Assembly: GCF_964355755.1 (NCBI RefSeq)
Contig: NC_092680.1
Coordinates: 11,573,001 to 11,637,000, forward strand
Origin: Antedon mediterranea
Lineage: Eukaryota > Echinodermata > Crinoidea > Comatulida > Antedonidae
Direction: 5' to 3'
Length of the DNA: 64,000 nucleotides
The notes below the pieces were generated by a model. That model ran no database searches. It saw nothing but the letters and a program-made list of their open reading frames with translations, and was not told the DNA's origin. Shown piece by piece: positions 22,701-35,700 of the stretch; position 1 is the stretch's first letter, and every line of letters begins with the position of its first letter. The translations under genes and the position numbers were made by a program.

Positions 22701-22896
22701 ACAAAATGGTCTAAAACGTCTCCAAATGCGATTTGAGGATATTCTGAGCACTTTGGTGTTTTTTTGTTAAAAAGTTTTTTAAAAAATCACAAAATGGTCT
22801 AAAACGTCTCCAAATGCGATTTGAAGCTATTCTGTACACTTTGATGTTTTGTGTGAAAAAGTTTTGTCGAAATGCTCAAAATGGTCTAAAACGTTT
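19224..22896 (+). repeat. 3.67-kb block repeated at 59165-62838 (spacing 39,941)
   Basis: Constant +39,941 spacing is supported by AAATTTTCAAAATGG near 19260, CGTCGCCAAATG at 19884 against 59825, ACGATATTATTAAG near 20585, TTATCTTAACAAG near 20710, CCAAGCTTTTTGCTG near 21807 and the 4-bp deletion near 21831. Internal differences include TTTTTTAAAAAATCAC near 22775 against TTTTTTCGAAAATAAC in the distal copy. The match stops where this copy reads B3 and the distal copy B2. Confidence 0.85.
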
Positions 22897-24157
22897 TTAA
22901 AACGATATTAAGCTATTTTGTGCTCTTTGATGTTTTTGTGTAACCAAGTTTCATCGAAATCAACAAAATGGTCTAATACGTCTCCAAATGCGATTTGAAG
23001 CTTTTCCAAGCTTTTTGCTGTTTTTATGTTAAGTTTTTTCGAAAATCACAAAATGGTCTAAAACGTCTTCAAATGCGATTTGAAGCTATTCTGTACACTT
23101 TGATGTTTTGTGTGAAAAAGTTTTGTCGAAATGCTCAAAATGGTCTAAAACGTTTTTAAATACGATATTAAGCTATTTTGTGATCTTTGATGTTTTTGTG
23201 TGAAAAGTTTTATCAAAATGCTCAAAATGGTCTGAAACGGTTTCTAATGCGATTTGAAGCTATTCTGTACACTTTGAAGTTTTGTGTGAAAAAGTTTTCT
23301 CGAAATGCTCAAAATGGTCTAAAACGTTTTTATATACCATATTAAGCTATTTTGTGCACTTTGATGTTTTTTTTGAAAAGTTTTATCGAAATGCTCAAAA
23401 TGGTCTAAAACGGTTTCTATTGGGATTTTAAGCACTTTGATGATTTTGTGTAACCAAGTTTCATCGAAAATCACAAAATGGTCTAAAACGTCTCCAAATG
23501 CGATTTGAAGCTTTTCTAAGCACTTTTGTGTTTTTATGTTAACAAGTTTTTTCGAAAATCACAAAATGGTCTAAAACGTCTTCAAATGCGATTTGAAGCT
23601 ATTCTGTACACTTTTATGTTTTGTGTGAAAAAGTTTTGTCGAAATTCTCAAAATGGTCTAAAACGTTTTTAAATACGATATTAAGCTGTTTTGTGCACTT
23701 TGATGATTTGTGTGAAAAGTTTTAACGAAATGCTCAAAATGGTCTAAAACGGTTTCTAATGTTATTTTAAGCACTTTGATGTTTTTGTGTAACCAAGTTT
23801 TTTCGAAAATCACAAAATAGTCTAAAACGTCTCCAAATGCGATTTGAAGCTTTTCTAAGCACTTTGGTGTTTTTATGTTAACAAGTTTTTTCGAAAATCA
23901 CAAAATGGTCTAAAACGTCTCCAAATGCGATTTGAGGATATTCTGAGCACTTTGGTGTTTTTTTGTTAAAAAGTTTTTTAAAAAATCACAAAATGGTCTA
24001 AAACGTCTCCAAATGCGATTTGAAGCTATTCTGTACACTTTGATGTTTTGTGTGAAAAAGTTTTGTCGAAATGCTCAAAATGGTCTAAAACGTTTTTAAA
24101 ACGATATTAAGCTATTTTGTGCTCTTTGATGTTTTTGTGTAACCAAGTTTCATCGAA
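21612..24157 (+). repeat. Tandem duplication, 1,199-bp period
   Basis: 21612-22810 is followed by 22811-24009, and identity at +1,199 continues to about 24157, giving roughly 2.1 copies. Paired markers are CCAAGCTTTTTGCTG, ATGTTAAGTTTTTTCG, GGTTTCTATTGGG, CTAATGTTATTTTAAG and the rare TTTTTTAAAAAATCAC. I saw no substitution inside the repeated part. Near-zero divergence makes this one of the youngest expansions in the window, or a product of assembly. Confidence 0.87.
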
Positions 24158-25332
24158 AATCACAAAATGGTCTAAAACGTCTCAAAATGCGATTTGAAGC
24201 TTTTCTAAGCACTTTGGTGTTTTTATGTTAACAAGTTTTTTCGAAAATCACGAAATGGTCTAAAATGTCTCCAAATGCGATTTGAAGATATTCTGAGCAC
24301 TTTGGTGTTTTTATGTTAAAAAGTTTTTTCGAAAATCACAAAATGGTCTAAAACGTCTCCAAATGCGATTTGAAGCTCTTCTGTACACTTTGATGTTTTG
24401 TGTGAAAAAGTTTTGTCGAAATGCTCAAAATGGTCTAAAACGTTTTTAAATACGATATTAAGCTGTTTTGTGCACTTTGATGATTTGTGTGAAAAGTTTT
24501 AACGAAATGCTCAAAATGGTCTAAAACGGTTTCTAATGTGATTTTAAGCACTTTGATGTTTTTGTGTAACCAAGTTTTTTCGAAAATCACAAAATAGTCT
24601 AAAACGTCTCCAAATGCGATTTGAAGCTTTTCTAAGCCCTTTGGTGTTTTTATGTTAACAAGTTTTTTCGAAAATCACAAAATGGTCTAAAACGTCTCCA
24701 AATGCGATTTGAGGATATTCTGAGCACTTTGGTGTTTTTTTGTTAAAAAGTTTTTTCGAAAATCACAAAATGGTCTAAAACGTCTCCAAATGCGATTTGA
24801 AGCTATTCTGTACACTTTGATGTTTTGTGTGAAAAAGTTTTGTCGAAATGCTCAAAATGGTCTAAAACGTTTTTAAATACGATATTAGGCTATTTTGTGA
24901 TCTTTGATGTTTTTGTGTGAAAAGTTTTATCGAAATGCTCAAAATGGTCTAAAACGGTTTCTAATGCGATTTGAAGCTATTCTGTACACTTTGAAGTTTT
25001 GTGTGAAAAAGTTTTCTCGAAATTCTCAAAATGGTCTAAATCGTTTTTATATACCATATTAAGCTATTTTGTGCACTTTGATGTTTTTTGTGAAAAGTTT
25101 TATCGAAATTCTCAAAATGGTCTAAAACGGTTTCTATTGTGATTTTAAGCACTTTGATGATTTTGTGTAACCAAGTTTCATCGAAATGTACAAAATGGTC
25201 TAAAACGTCTCCAAATGCGATTTGAAGCTATTCTAAGTACTTTTGTGTTTTTATGTTAACAAGTTTTTTCGAAAATCACAAAATGGTCTAAAACGTCTTC
25301 AAATGCGATTTGAAGCTATTCTGTACACTTTG
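24158..25332 (+). repeat. Ordinary cassette run between two tandem duplications
   Basis: About 1.2 kb of normal monomers. It starts with A1 after B3, continues through A2, A3-B1-C1-A1-A2 and A3-B2-C3-B4-C2-A4, and reaches the A3 that opens the 3,269-bp duplication. It carries the GATATTAGGC variant of B2 near 24888 also seen near 9508, 35533, 42569 and 47374. Nothing other than satellite is present. Confidence 0.8.
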
Positions 25333-28300
25333 ATGTTTTGTGTGAAAAAGTTTTGTCGAAATGCTCAAAATGGTCTAAAACGTTTTTAAAACGATATTAA
25401 GCTATTTTGTGCTCTTTGATGTTTTTGTGTAACCAAGTTTCATCGAAAATCACAAAATGGTCTAAAACGTCTCCAAATGCGATTTGAAGCTTTTCTAAGC
25501 ACTTTGGTGTTTTTATGTTAACAAGTTTTTTCGAAAATCACAAAATGGTCTAAAACGTCTCCAAATGCGATTTGAAGCTCTTCTGTACACTTTGATGTTT
25601 TGTGGGAAAAAGTTTTGTCGAAATTCTCAAAATGGTCTAAAACGTTTTTAAATACGATATTAAGCTGTTTTGTGCACTTTGATGATTTGTGTGAAAAGTT
25701 TTAACGAAATGCTCAAAATGGTCAAAAACGGTTTCTAATGTGATTTTAAGCACTTTGATGTTTTTGTGTAACCAAGTTTTTTCGAAAATCACAAAATAGT
25801 CTAAAACGTCTCCAAATGCGATTTGAAGCTATTCTGTACACTTTGATGTTTTGTGTGAAAAAGTTTTGTCGAAATGCTCAAAATGGTCTAAAACGTTTTT
25901 AAATACGATATTAAGCTATTTTGTGATCTTTGATGTTTTTGTGTGAAAAGTTTTATCGAAATGCTCAAAATGGTCTAAAACGTTTTTAAAACGATATTAA
26001 GCTATTTTGTGCTCTTTGATGTTTTTGTGTAACCAAGTTTCATCGAAAATCACAAAATCGTCTAAAACGTCGCCAAATGCGATTTGAAGCTTTTCTAAGC
26101 ACTTTGGTGTTTTTATTTTAACAAGTTTTTTCGAAAATCACGAAATGGTCTAAAATATCTCCAAATGCGATTTGAAGATATTCTGAGCACTTTGGTGTTT
26201 TTATGTTAAAAAGTTTTTTCGAAAATCACAAAATGGTCTAAAACGTCTCCAAACGCGATTTGAAGCTCTTCTGTACACTTTGATGTTTTGTGTGAAAAAG
26301 TTTTGTCGAAATTCTCAAAATGGTCTAAAAGGTTTTTAAATACGATATTAAGCTGTTTTGTGCACTTTGATGATTTGTGTGAAAAGTTTTAACGAAATGC
26401 TCAAAATGGTCAAAAACGGTTTCTAATGTGATTTTAAGCACTTTGATGTTTTTGTGTAACCAAGTTTTTTCAAAAATCACAAATTGGTCTAAAACGTCTC
26501 CAAATGCGATTTGAAGCTTTTCTAAGCACTTTGGTGTTTTTATGTTAACAAGTTTTTTCGAAAATCACAAAATGGTCTAAAACGTCTCCAAATGCGATTT
26601 GAAGATATTCTGAGCACTTTGGTGTTTTTATGTTAAAAAGTTTTTTCGAAAATCACAAAATAGTCTAAAACGTCTCCAAATGCGATTTGAAGCTATTCTG
26701 TACACTTTGATGTTTTGTGTGAAAAAGTTTTGTCGAAATGCTCAAAATGGTCTAAAACGTTTTTAAAACGATTTTATTAAGCTATTTTGTGCTCTTTGAT
26801 TTTTTTGTGTAACCAAGTTTCATCGAAAATCACAAAATGGTCTAAAACGTCTCAAAATGCGATTTGAAGCTTTTCTAAGCACTTTGGTGTTTTTATCTTA
26901 ACAAGTTTTTTCGAAAATCACGAAATGGTCTAAAATGTCTCCAAATGCGATTTGAAGATATTCTGAGCACTTTGGTGTTTTTATGTTAAAAAGTTTTTTC
27001 GAAAATCACAAAATGGTCTAAAACGTCTCCAAATGCGATTTGAAGCTCTTCTGTACACTTTGATGTTTTGTGTGAAAAAGTTTTGTCGAAATGCTCAAAA
27101 TGGTCTAAAACGTTTTTAAATACGATATTAAGCTGTTTTGTGCACTTTGATGATTTGTGTGAAAAGTTTTAACGAAATGCTCAAAATGGTCTAAAACGGT
27201 TTCTAATGTGATTTTAAGCACTTTGATGTTTTTGTGTAACCAAGTTTTTTCGAAAATCACAAAATAGTCTAAAACGTCTCCAAGTGCGATTTGAAGCTTT
27301 TCTAAGCACTTTGGTGTTTTTATGTTAACAAGTTTTTTCGAAAATCACAAAATGGTCTAAAACGTCTCCAAATGCGATTTGAGGATATTCTGAGCACTTT
27401 GGAGTTTTTTTGTTAAAAAGTTTTTTCGAAAATCACAAAATGGTCTAAAACGTCTCCAAATGCGATTTGAAGCTATTCTGTACACTTTGATGTTTTGTGT
27501 GAAAAAGTTTTGTCGAAATGCTCAAAATGGTCTAAAACGTTTTTAAATACGATATTAAGCTATTTTGTGATCTTTGATGTTTTTGTGTGAAAAGTTTTAT
27601 CGAAATGCTCAAAATGGTCTAAAACGGTTTCTATTGTGATTTTAAGCACTTTGATGATTTTGTGTAACCAAGTTTCATCGAAATGTACAAAATGGTCTAA
27701 AACGTCTCCAAATGCGATTTGAAGCTATTCTAAATACTTTTGTGTTTTTATGTTAACAAGTTTTTTCGAAAATCACAAAATGGTCTAAAACGTCTCAAAA
27801 TGCGATTTGAAGCTATTCTGTACACTTTGATGTTTTGTGTGAAAAAGTTTTGTCGAAATGCTCAAAATGGTCTAAAACGTTTTTAAAACGATATTAAGCT
27901 ATTTTGTGCTCTTTGATGTTTTTGTGTAACCAAGTTTCATCGAAATCAACAAAATGGTCTAATACGTCTCCAAATGCGATTTGAAGCTTTTCCAAGCTTT
28001 TTGCTGTTTTTATGTTAAGTTTTTTCGAAAATCACAAAATGGTCTAAAACGTCTTCCAATGCGATTTGAAGCTATTCTGTACACTTTGATGTTTTGTGTG
28101 AAAAAGTTTTGTCGAAATGCTCAAAATGGTCTAAAACGTTTTTAAATACGATATTAAGCTATTTTGTGATCTTTGATGTTTTTGTGTGAAAAGTTTTATC
28201 AAAATGCTCAAAATGGTCTGAAACGGTTTCTAATGCGATTTGAAGCTATTCTGTACACTTTGAAGTTTTGTGTGAAAAAGTTTTCTCGAAATGCTCAAAA

Positions 28301-31300
28301 TGGTCTAAAACGTTTTTATATACCATATTAAGCTATTTTGTGCACTTTGATGTTTTTTTTTAAAAGTTTTATCGAAATGCTCAAAATGGTCTAAAACGGT
28401 TTCTATTGGGATTTTAAGCACTTTGATGATTTTGTGTAACCAAGTTTCATCGAAAATCACAAAATGGTCTAAAACGTCTCCAAATGCGATTTGAAGCTTT
28501 TCTAAGCACTTTTGTGTTTTTATGTTAACAAGTTTTTTCGAAAATCACAAAATGGTCTAAAACGTCTTCAAATGCGATTTGAAGCTATTCTGTACACTTT
28601 TATGTTTTGTGTGAAAAAGTTTTGTCGAAATGCTCAAAATGGTCTAAAACGTTTTTAAAACGATATTAAGCTATTTTGTGCTCTTTGATGTTTTTGTGTA
28701 ACCAAGTTTCATCGAAAATCACAAAATGGTCTAAAACGTCTCCAAATGCGATTTGAAGCTTTTCTAAGCACTTTGGTGTTTTTATGTTAACAAGTTTTTT
28801 CGAAAATCACAAAATGGTCTAAAACGTCTCCAAATGCGATTTGAAGCTCTTCTGTACACTTTGATGTTTTGTGGGAAAAAGTTTTGTCGAAATTCTCAAA
28901 ATGGTCTAAAACGTTTTTAAATACGATATTAAGCTGTTTTGTGCACTTTGATGATTTGTGTGAAAAGTTTTAACGAAATGCTCAAAATGGTCAAAAACGG
29001 TTTCTAATGTGATTTTAAGCACTTTGATGTTTTTGTGTAACCAAGTTTTTTCGAAAATCACAAAATGGTCTAAAACGTCTCCAAATGCGATTTGAAGCTA
29101 TTCTGTACACTTTGATGTTTTGTGTGAAAAAGTTTTGTCGAAATGCTCAAAATGGTCTAAAACGTTTTTAAATACGATATTAAGCTATTTTGTGATCTTT
29201 GATGTTTTTGTGTGAAAAGTTTTATCGAAATGCTCAAAATGGTCTAAAACGTTTTTAAAACGATATTAAGCTATTTTGTGCTCTTTGATGTTTTTGTGTA
29301 ACCAAGTTTCATCGAAAATCACAAAATGGTCTAAAACGTCGCCAAATGCGATTTGAAGCTTTTCTAAGCACTTTGGTGTTTTTATGTTAACAAGTTTTTT
29401 CGAAAATCACGAAATGGTCTAAAATATCTCCAAATGCGATTTGAAGATATTCTGAGCACTTTGGTGTTTTTATGTTAAAAAGTTTTTTCGAAAATCACAA
29501 AATGGTCTAAAACGTCTCCAAACGCGATTTGAAGCTCTTCTGTACACTTTGATGTTTTGTGTGAAAAAGTTTTGTCGAAATTCTCAAAATGGTCTAAAAG
29601 GTTTTTAAATACGATATTAAGCTGTTTTGTGCACTTTGATGATTTGTGTGAAAAGTTTTAACGAAATGCTCAAAATGGTCAAAAACGGTTTCTAATGTGA
29701 TTTTAAGCACTTTGATGTTTTTGTGTAACCAAGTTTTTTCAAAAATCACAAAATGGTCTAAAACGTCTCCAAATGCGATTTGAAGCTTTTCTAAGCACTT
29801 TGGTGTTTTTATGTTAACAAGTTTTTTCGAAAATCACAAAATGGTCTAAAACGTCTCCAAATGCGATTTGAAGATATTCTGAGCACTTTGGTGTTTTTAT
29901 GTTAAAAAGTTTTTTCGAAAATCACAAAATAGTCTAAAACGTCTCCAAATGCGATTTGAAGCTATTCTGTACACTTTGATGTTTTGTGTGAAAAAGTTTT
30001 GTCGAAATGCTCAAAATGGTCTAAAACGTTTTTAAAACGATATTATTAAGCTATTTTGTGCTCTTTGATTTTTTTGTGTAACCAAGTTTCATCGAAAATC
30101 ACAAAATGGTCTAAAACGTCTCAAAATGCGATTTGAAGCTTTTCTAAGCACTTTGGTGTTTTTATCTTAACAAGTTTTTTCGAAAATCACGAAATGGTCT
30201 AAAATGTCTCCAAATGCGATTTGAAGATATTCTGAGCACTTTGGTGTTTTTATGTTAAAAAGTTTTTTCGAAAATCACAAAATGGTCTAAAACGTCTCCA
30301 AATGCGATTTGAAGCTCTTCTGTACACTTTGATGTTTTGTGTGAAAAAGTTTTGTCGAAATGCTCAAAATGGTCTAAAACGTTTTTAAATACGATATTAA
30401 GCTGTTTTGTGCACTTTGATGATTTGTGTGAAAAGTTTTAACGAAATGCTCAAAATGGTCTAAAACGGTTTCTAATGTGATTTTAAGCACTTTGATGTTT
30501 TTGTGTAACCAAGTTTTTTCGAAAATCACAAAATAGTCTAAAACGTCTCCAAATGCGATTTGAAGCTTTTCTAAGCACTTTGGTGTTTTTATGTTAACAA
30601 GTTTTTTCGAAAATCACAAAATGGTCTAAAACGTCTCCAAATGCGATTTGAGGATATTCTGAGCACTTTGGTGTTTTTTTGTTAAAAAGTTTTTTCGAAA
30701 ATCACAAAATGGTCTAAAACGTCTCCAAATGCGTTTTGAAGCTATTCTGTACACTTTGATGTTTTGTGTGAAAAAGTTTTGTCGAAATGCTCAAAATGGT
30801 CTAAAACGTTTTTAAATACGATATTAAGCTATTTTGTGATCTTTGATGTTTTTGTGTGAAAAGTTTTATCGAAATGCTCAAAATGGTCTAAAACGGTTTC
30901 TATTGTGATTTTAAGCACTTTGATGATTTTGTGTAACCAAGTTTCATCGAAATGTACAAAATGGTCTAAAACGTCTCCAAATGCGATTTGAAGCTATTCT
31001 AAATACTTTTGTGTTTTTATGTTAACAAGTTTTTTCGAAAATCACAAAATGGTCTAAAACGTCTCAAAATGCGATTTGAAGCTATTCTGTACACTTTGAT
31101 GTTTTGTGTGAAAAAGTTTTGTCGAAATGCTCAAAATGGTCTAAAACGTTTTTAAAACGATATTAAGCTATTTTGTGCTCTTTGATGTTTTTGTGTAACC
31201 AAGTTTCATCGAAATCAACAAAATGGTCTAATACGTCTCCAAATGCGATTTGAAGCTTTTCCAAGCTTTTTGCTGTTTTTATGTTAAGTTTTTTCGAAAA

Positions 31301-31870
31301 TCACAAAATGGTCTAAAACGTCTTCAAATGCGATTTGAAGCTATTCTGTACACTTTGATGTTTTGTGTGAAAAAGTTTTGTCGAAATGCTCAAAATGGTC
31401 TAAAACGTTTTTAAATACGATATTAAGCTATTTTGGGATCTTTGATGTTTTTGTGTGAAAAGTTTTATCAAAATGCTCAAAATGGTCTGAAACGGTTTCT
31501 AATGCGATTTGAAGCTATTCTGTACACTTTGAAGTTTTGTGTGAAAAAGTTTTCTCGAAATGCTCAAAATGGTCTAAAACGTTTTTATATACCATATTAA
31601 GCTATTTTGTGCACTTTGATGTTTTTTTTTAAAAGTTTTATCGAAATGCTCAAAATGGTCTAAAACGGTTTCTATTGGGATTTTAAGCACTTTGATGATT
31701 TTGTGTAACCAAGTTTCATCGAAAATCACAAAATGGTCTAAAACGTCTCCAAATGCGATTTGAAGCTTTTCTAAGCACTTTTGTGTTTTTATGTTAACAA
31801 GTTTTTTCGAAAATCACAAAATGGTCTAAAACGTCTTCAAATGCGATTTGAAGCTATTCTGTACACTTTT
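25333..31870 (+). repeat. Tandem duplication, 2 x 3,269 bp
   Basis: Copies are 25333-28601 and 28602-31870, with identity running on to about 31896. Paired markers at +3,269 include GTGTTTTGTGGGAAAAAG (GTGGG near 25602 and 28871), CGTCGCCAAATG (26069 and 29338), TTTGATTTTTTTGTG (near 26797 and 30066), CTAAATACTTTTG (near 27730 and 30999) and a run of nine T near 28352 and 31621. I noted about ten point differences over 3.27 kb (for example AAAATCGTC/AAAATGGTC near 26058, TTATTTTAAC/TTATGTTAAC near 26116, TTTTGGGATC near 31435), so identity is about 99.7%. The breakpoint lies in a 27-bp window of an A3 unit. Confidence 0.9.
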
Positions 31871-32589
31871 ATGTTTTGTGTGAAAAAGTTTTGTCGAAAT
31901 TCTCAAAATGGTCTAAAACGTTTTTAAATACGATATTAAGCTGTTTTGTGCACTTTGATGATTTGTGTGAAAAGTTTTAACGAAATGCTCAAAATGGTCT
32001 AAAACGGTTTCTAATGTGATTTTAAGCACTTTGATGTTTTTGTGTAACCAAGTTTTTTCGAAAATCACAAAATAGTCTAAAACGTCTCCAAATGCGATTT
32101 GAAGCTTTTCTAAGCACTTTGGTGTTTTTATGTTAACAAGTTTTTTCGAAAATCACAAAATGGTCTAAAACGTCTCCAAATGCGATTTGAGGATATTCTG
32201 AGCACTTTGGTGTTTTTTTGTTAAAAAGTTTTTTCGAAAATAACAAAATGGTCTAAAACGTCTCCAAATGCGATTTGAAGCTATTCTGTACACTTTGATG
32301 TTTTGTGTGAAAAAGTTTTGTCGAAATGCTCAAAATGGTCTAAAACGTTTTTAAATACGATATTAAGCTATTTTGTGATCTTTGATGTTTTTGTGTGAAA
32401 AGTTTTATCGAAATGCTCAAAATGGTCTAAAACGGTTTCTATTGTGATTTTAAGCACTTTGATGATTTTGTGTAACCAAGTTTCATCGAAATGTACAAAA
32501 TGGTCTAAAACGTCTCCAAATGCGATTTGAAGCTATTCTAAGTACTTTTGTGTTTTTATGTTAACAAGTTTTTTCGAAAATCACAAAAT

Positions 32590-32590
32590 G
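32590..32590. repeat. Site of exact L3 cassette loss (262 bp)
   Basis: At this A3 unit the array passes from A4 directly to the A3 (GAAGCTCTTC subtype) that precedes B1. The related locus at 5357-5618 has an additional A3-B3-A1 cassette of 262 bp at this point. The missing length equals one complete L3, consistent with recombination between the two A3 hubs that bracket it. Confidence 0.8.
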
Positions 32591-32676
32591 GTCTAAAACG
32601 TCTCCAAATGCGATTTGAAGCTCTTCTGTACACTTTGATGTTTTGTGTGAAAAAGTTTTGTCGAAATTCTCAAAAT

Positions 32677-32762
32677 GGTCTAAAAGGTTTTTAAAACGAT
32701 ATTAAGCTATTTTGTGCTCTTTGATGTTTTTGTGTGAAAAGTTTTAACGAAATGCTCAAAAT
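32677..32762 (+). repeat. Chimeric monomer: B1 ends with a B3 centre
   Basis: This 86-bp unit starts GGTCTAAAAGGTTTTTA (B1 subtype of the 5706 and 38768 loci) and ends GAAAAGTTTTAACGAAATG (B1), but its centre AAACGATATTAAGC through GTGCTCTTTGATG is that of B3. Two switch points within one unit, with flanks unchanged in their expected context, look like a short conversion tract of at most about 60 bp. Confidence 0.8.
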
Positions 32763-35700
32763 GGTCTAAAACGGTTTCTAATGTGATTTTAAGCACTTTG
32801 ATGTTTTTGTGTAACCAAGTTTTTTCGAAAATCACAAAATGGTCTAATACGTCTCCAAATGCGATTTGAAGCTTTTCCAAGCACTTTGCTGTTTTTATGT
32901 TAAGTTTTTTCGAAAATCACAAAATGGTCTAAAACGTCTTCAAATGCGATTTGAAGCTATTCTGTACACTTTGATGTTTTGTGTGAAAAAGTTTTGTCGA
33001 AATGCTCAAAATGGTCTAAAACGTTTTTAAATACGATATTAAGCTATTTTGTGATCTTTGATGTTTTTGTGTGAAAAGTTTTATCAAAATGCTCAAAATG
33101 GTCTGAAACGGTTTCTAATGCGATTTGAAGCTATTCTGTACACTTTGAAGTTTTGTGTGAAAAAGTTTTCTCGAAATGCTCAAAATGGTCTAAAACGTTT
33201 TTATATACCATATTAAGCTATTTTGTGCACTTTGATGTTTTTTTTGAAAAGTTTTATCGAAATGCTCAAAATGGTCTAAAACGGTTTCTATTGGGATTTT
33301 AAGCACTTTGATGATTTTGTGTAACCAAGTTTCATCGAAATGTACAAAATGGTCTAAAACGTCTCCAAATGCGATTTGAAGCTATTCTAAGTACTTTTGT
33401 GTTTTGTGTGAAAAAGTTTTGTCGAAATGCTCAAAATGGTCAAAAACGGTTTCTAATGTGATTTTAAGCACTTTGATGTTTTTGTGTAACCAAGTTTTTT
33501 AAAAAATCACAAAATGGTCTAAAACGTCTCCAAATGCGATTTGAAGCTTTTCTAAGCACTTTGGTGTTTTTATGTTAACAAGTTTTTTCGAAAATCACAA
33601 AATGGTCTAAAATGTTTCCAAATGCGATTTGAAGATATTCTGAGCACTTTGGTGTTTTTATGTTAAAAAGTTTTTTCGAAAATCACAAAATAGTCTAAAA
33701 CGTCTCAAAATGCGATTTGAAGCTATTCTGTACACTTTGATGTTTTGTGTGAAAAAGTTTTGTCGAAATGCTCAAAATGGTCTAAAACGTTTTTAAAACG
33801 ATATTAAGCTATTTTGTGCTCTTTGATGTTTTTGTGTAACCAAGTTTCATCGAAAATCACAAAATGGTCTAAAACGTCTCCAAATGCGATTTGAAGCTTT
33901 TCTAAGCACTTTGGTGTTTTTATGTTAACAAGTTTTTTCGAAAATCACGAAATGGTCTAAAATGTCTCCAAATGCGATTTGAAGATATTCTGAGCACTTT
34001 GGTGTTTTTATGTTAAAAAGTTTTTTCGAAAATCACAAAATGGTCTAAAACGTCTCCAAATGCGATTTGAAGCTATTCTGTACACTTTGATGTTTTGTGT
34101 GAAAAAGTTTTGTCGAAATGCTCAAAATGGTCTAAAACGTTTTTAAAAACGATATTAAGCTATTTTGTGATCTTTGATGTTTTTGTGTGAAAAGTTTTAT
34201 CGAAATGCTCAAAATGGTCTAAAACGGTTTCTAATGCGATTTGAAGCTATTCTGTACACTTTGAAGTTTTTTGTGAAAAAGTTTTCTCGAAATGCTCAAA
34301 ATGGTCTAAAACGTTTTTATATACCATATTAAGCTATTTTGTGCACTTTGATGTTTTTTGTGAAAAGTTTTATCGAAATTCTCAAAATGGTCTAAAACGG
34401 TTTCTATTGTGATTTTAAGCACTTTGATGATTTTGTGTAACCAAGTTTCATCGAAATGTACAAAATGGTCTAAAACGTCTCCAAATGCGATTTGAAGCTA
34501 TTCTAAGTACTTTTGTGTTTTTATGTTAACAACTTTTTTCGAAAATCACGAAATGGTCTAAAATGTCTCCAAATGCGATTTGAAGATATTCTGAGCACTT
34601 TGGTGTTTTTATGTTAAAAAGTTTTTTCGAAAATCACAAAATAGTCTAAAACGTCTCCAAATGCGATTTGAAGCTATTCTGTACACTTTGATGTTTTGTG
34701 TGAAAAAGTTTTGTCGAAATGCTCAAAATGGTCTAAAACGTTTTTAAAACGATATTAAGCTATTTTGTGCTCTTTGATGTTTTTGTGTAACCAAGTTTCA
34801 TCGAAAATCACAAAATGGTCTAAAACGTCTCAAAATGCGATTTGAAGCTTTTCTAAGCACTTTGGTGTTTTTATGTTAACAAGTTTTTTCGAAAATCACG
34901 AAATGGTCTAAAATGTCTCCAAATGCGATTTGAAGATATTCTGAGCACTTTGGTGTTTTTATGTTAAAAAGTTTTTTCGAAAATCACAAAATGGTCTAAA
35001 ACGTCTCCAAATGCGATTTGAAGCTCTTCTGTACACTTTGATGTTTTGTGTGAAAAAGTTTTGTCGAAATGCTCAAAATGGTCTAAAACGTTTTTAAATA
35101 CGATATTAAGCTGTTTTGTGCACTTTGATGATTTGTGTGAAAAGTTTTAACGAAATGCTCAAAATGGTCTAAAACGGTTTCTAATGTGATTTTAAGCACT
35201 TTGATGTTTTTGTGTAACCAAGTTTTTTCGAAAATCACAAAATAGTCTAAAACGTCTCCAAATGCGATTTGAAGCTTTTCTAAGCACTTTGGTGTTTTTA
35301 TGTTAACAAGTTTTTTCGAAAATCACAAAATGGTCTAAAACGTCTCCAAATGCGATTTGAGGATATTCTGAGCACTTTGGTGTTTTTTCGTTAAAAAGTT
35401 TTTTCGAAAATCACAAAATGGTCTAAAACGTCTCCAAATGCGATTTGAAGCTATTCTGTACACTTTGATGTTTTGTGTGAAAAAGTTTTGTCGAAATGCT
35501 CAAAATGGTCTAAAACGTTTTTAAATACGATATTAGGCTATTTTGTGATCTTTGATGTTTTTGTGTGAAAAGTTTTATCGAAATGCTCAAAATGGTCTAA
35601 AACGGTTTCTATTGTTATTTTAAGCACTTTGATGATTTTGTGTAACCAAGTTTCATCGAAATGTACAAAATGGTCTAAAACGTCTCCAAATGCGATTTGA

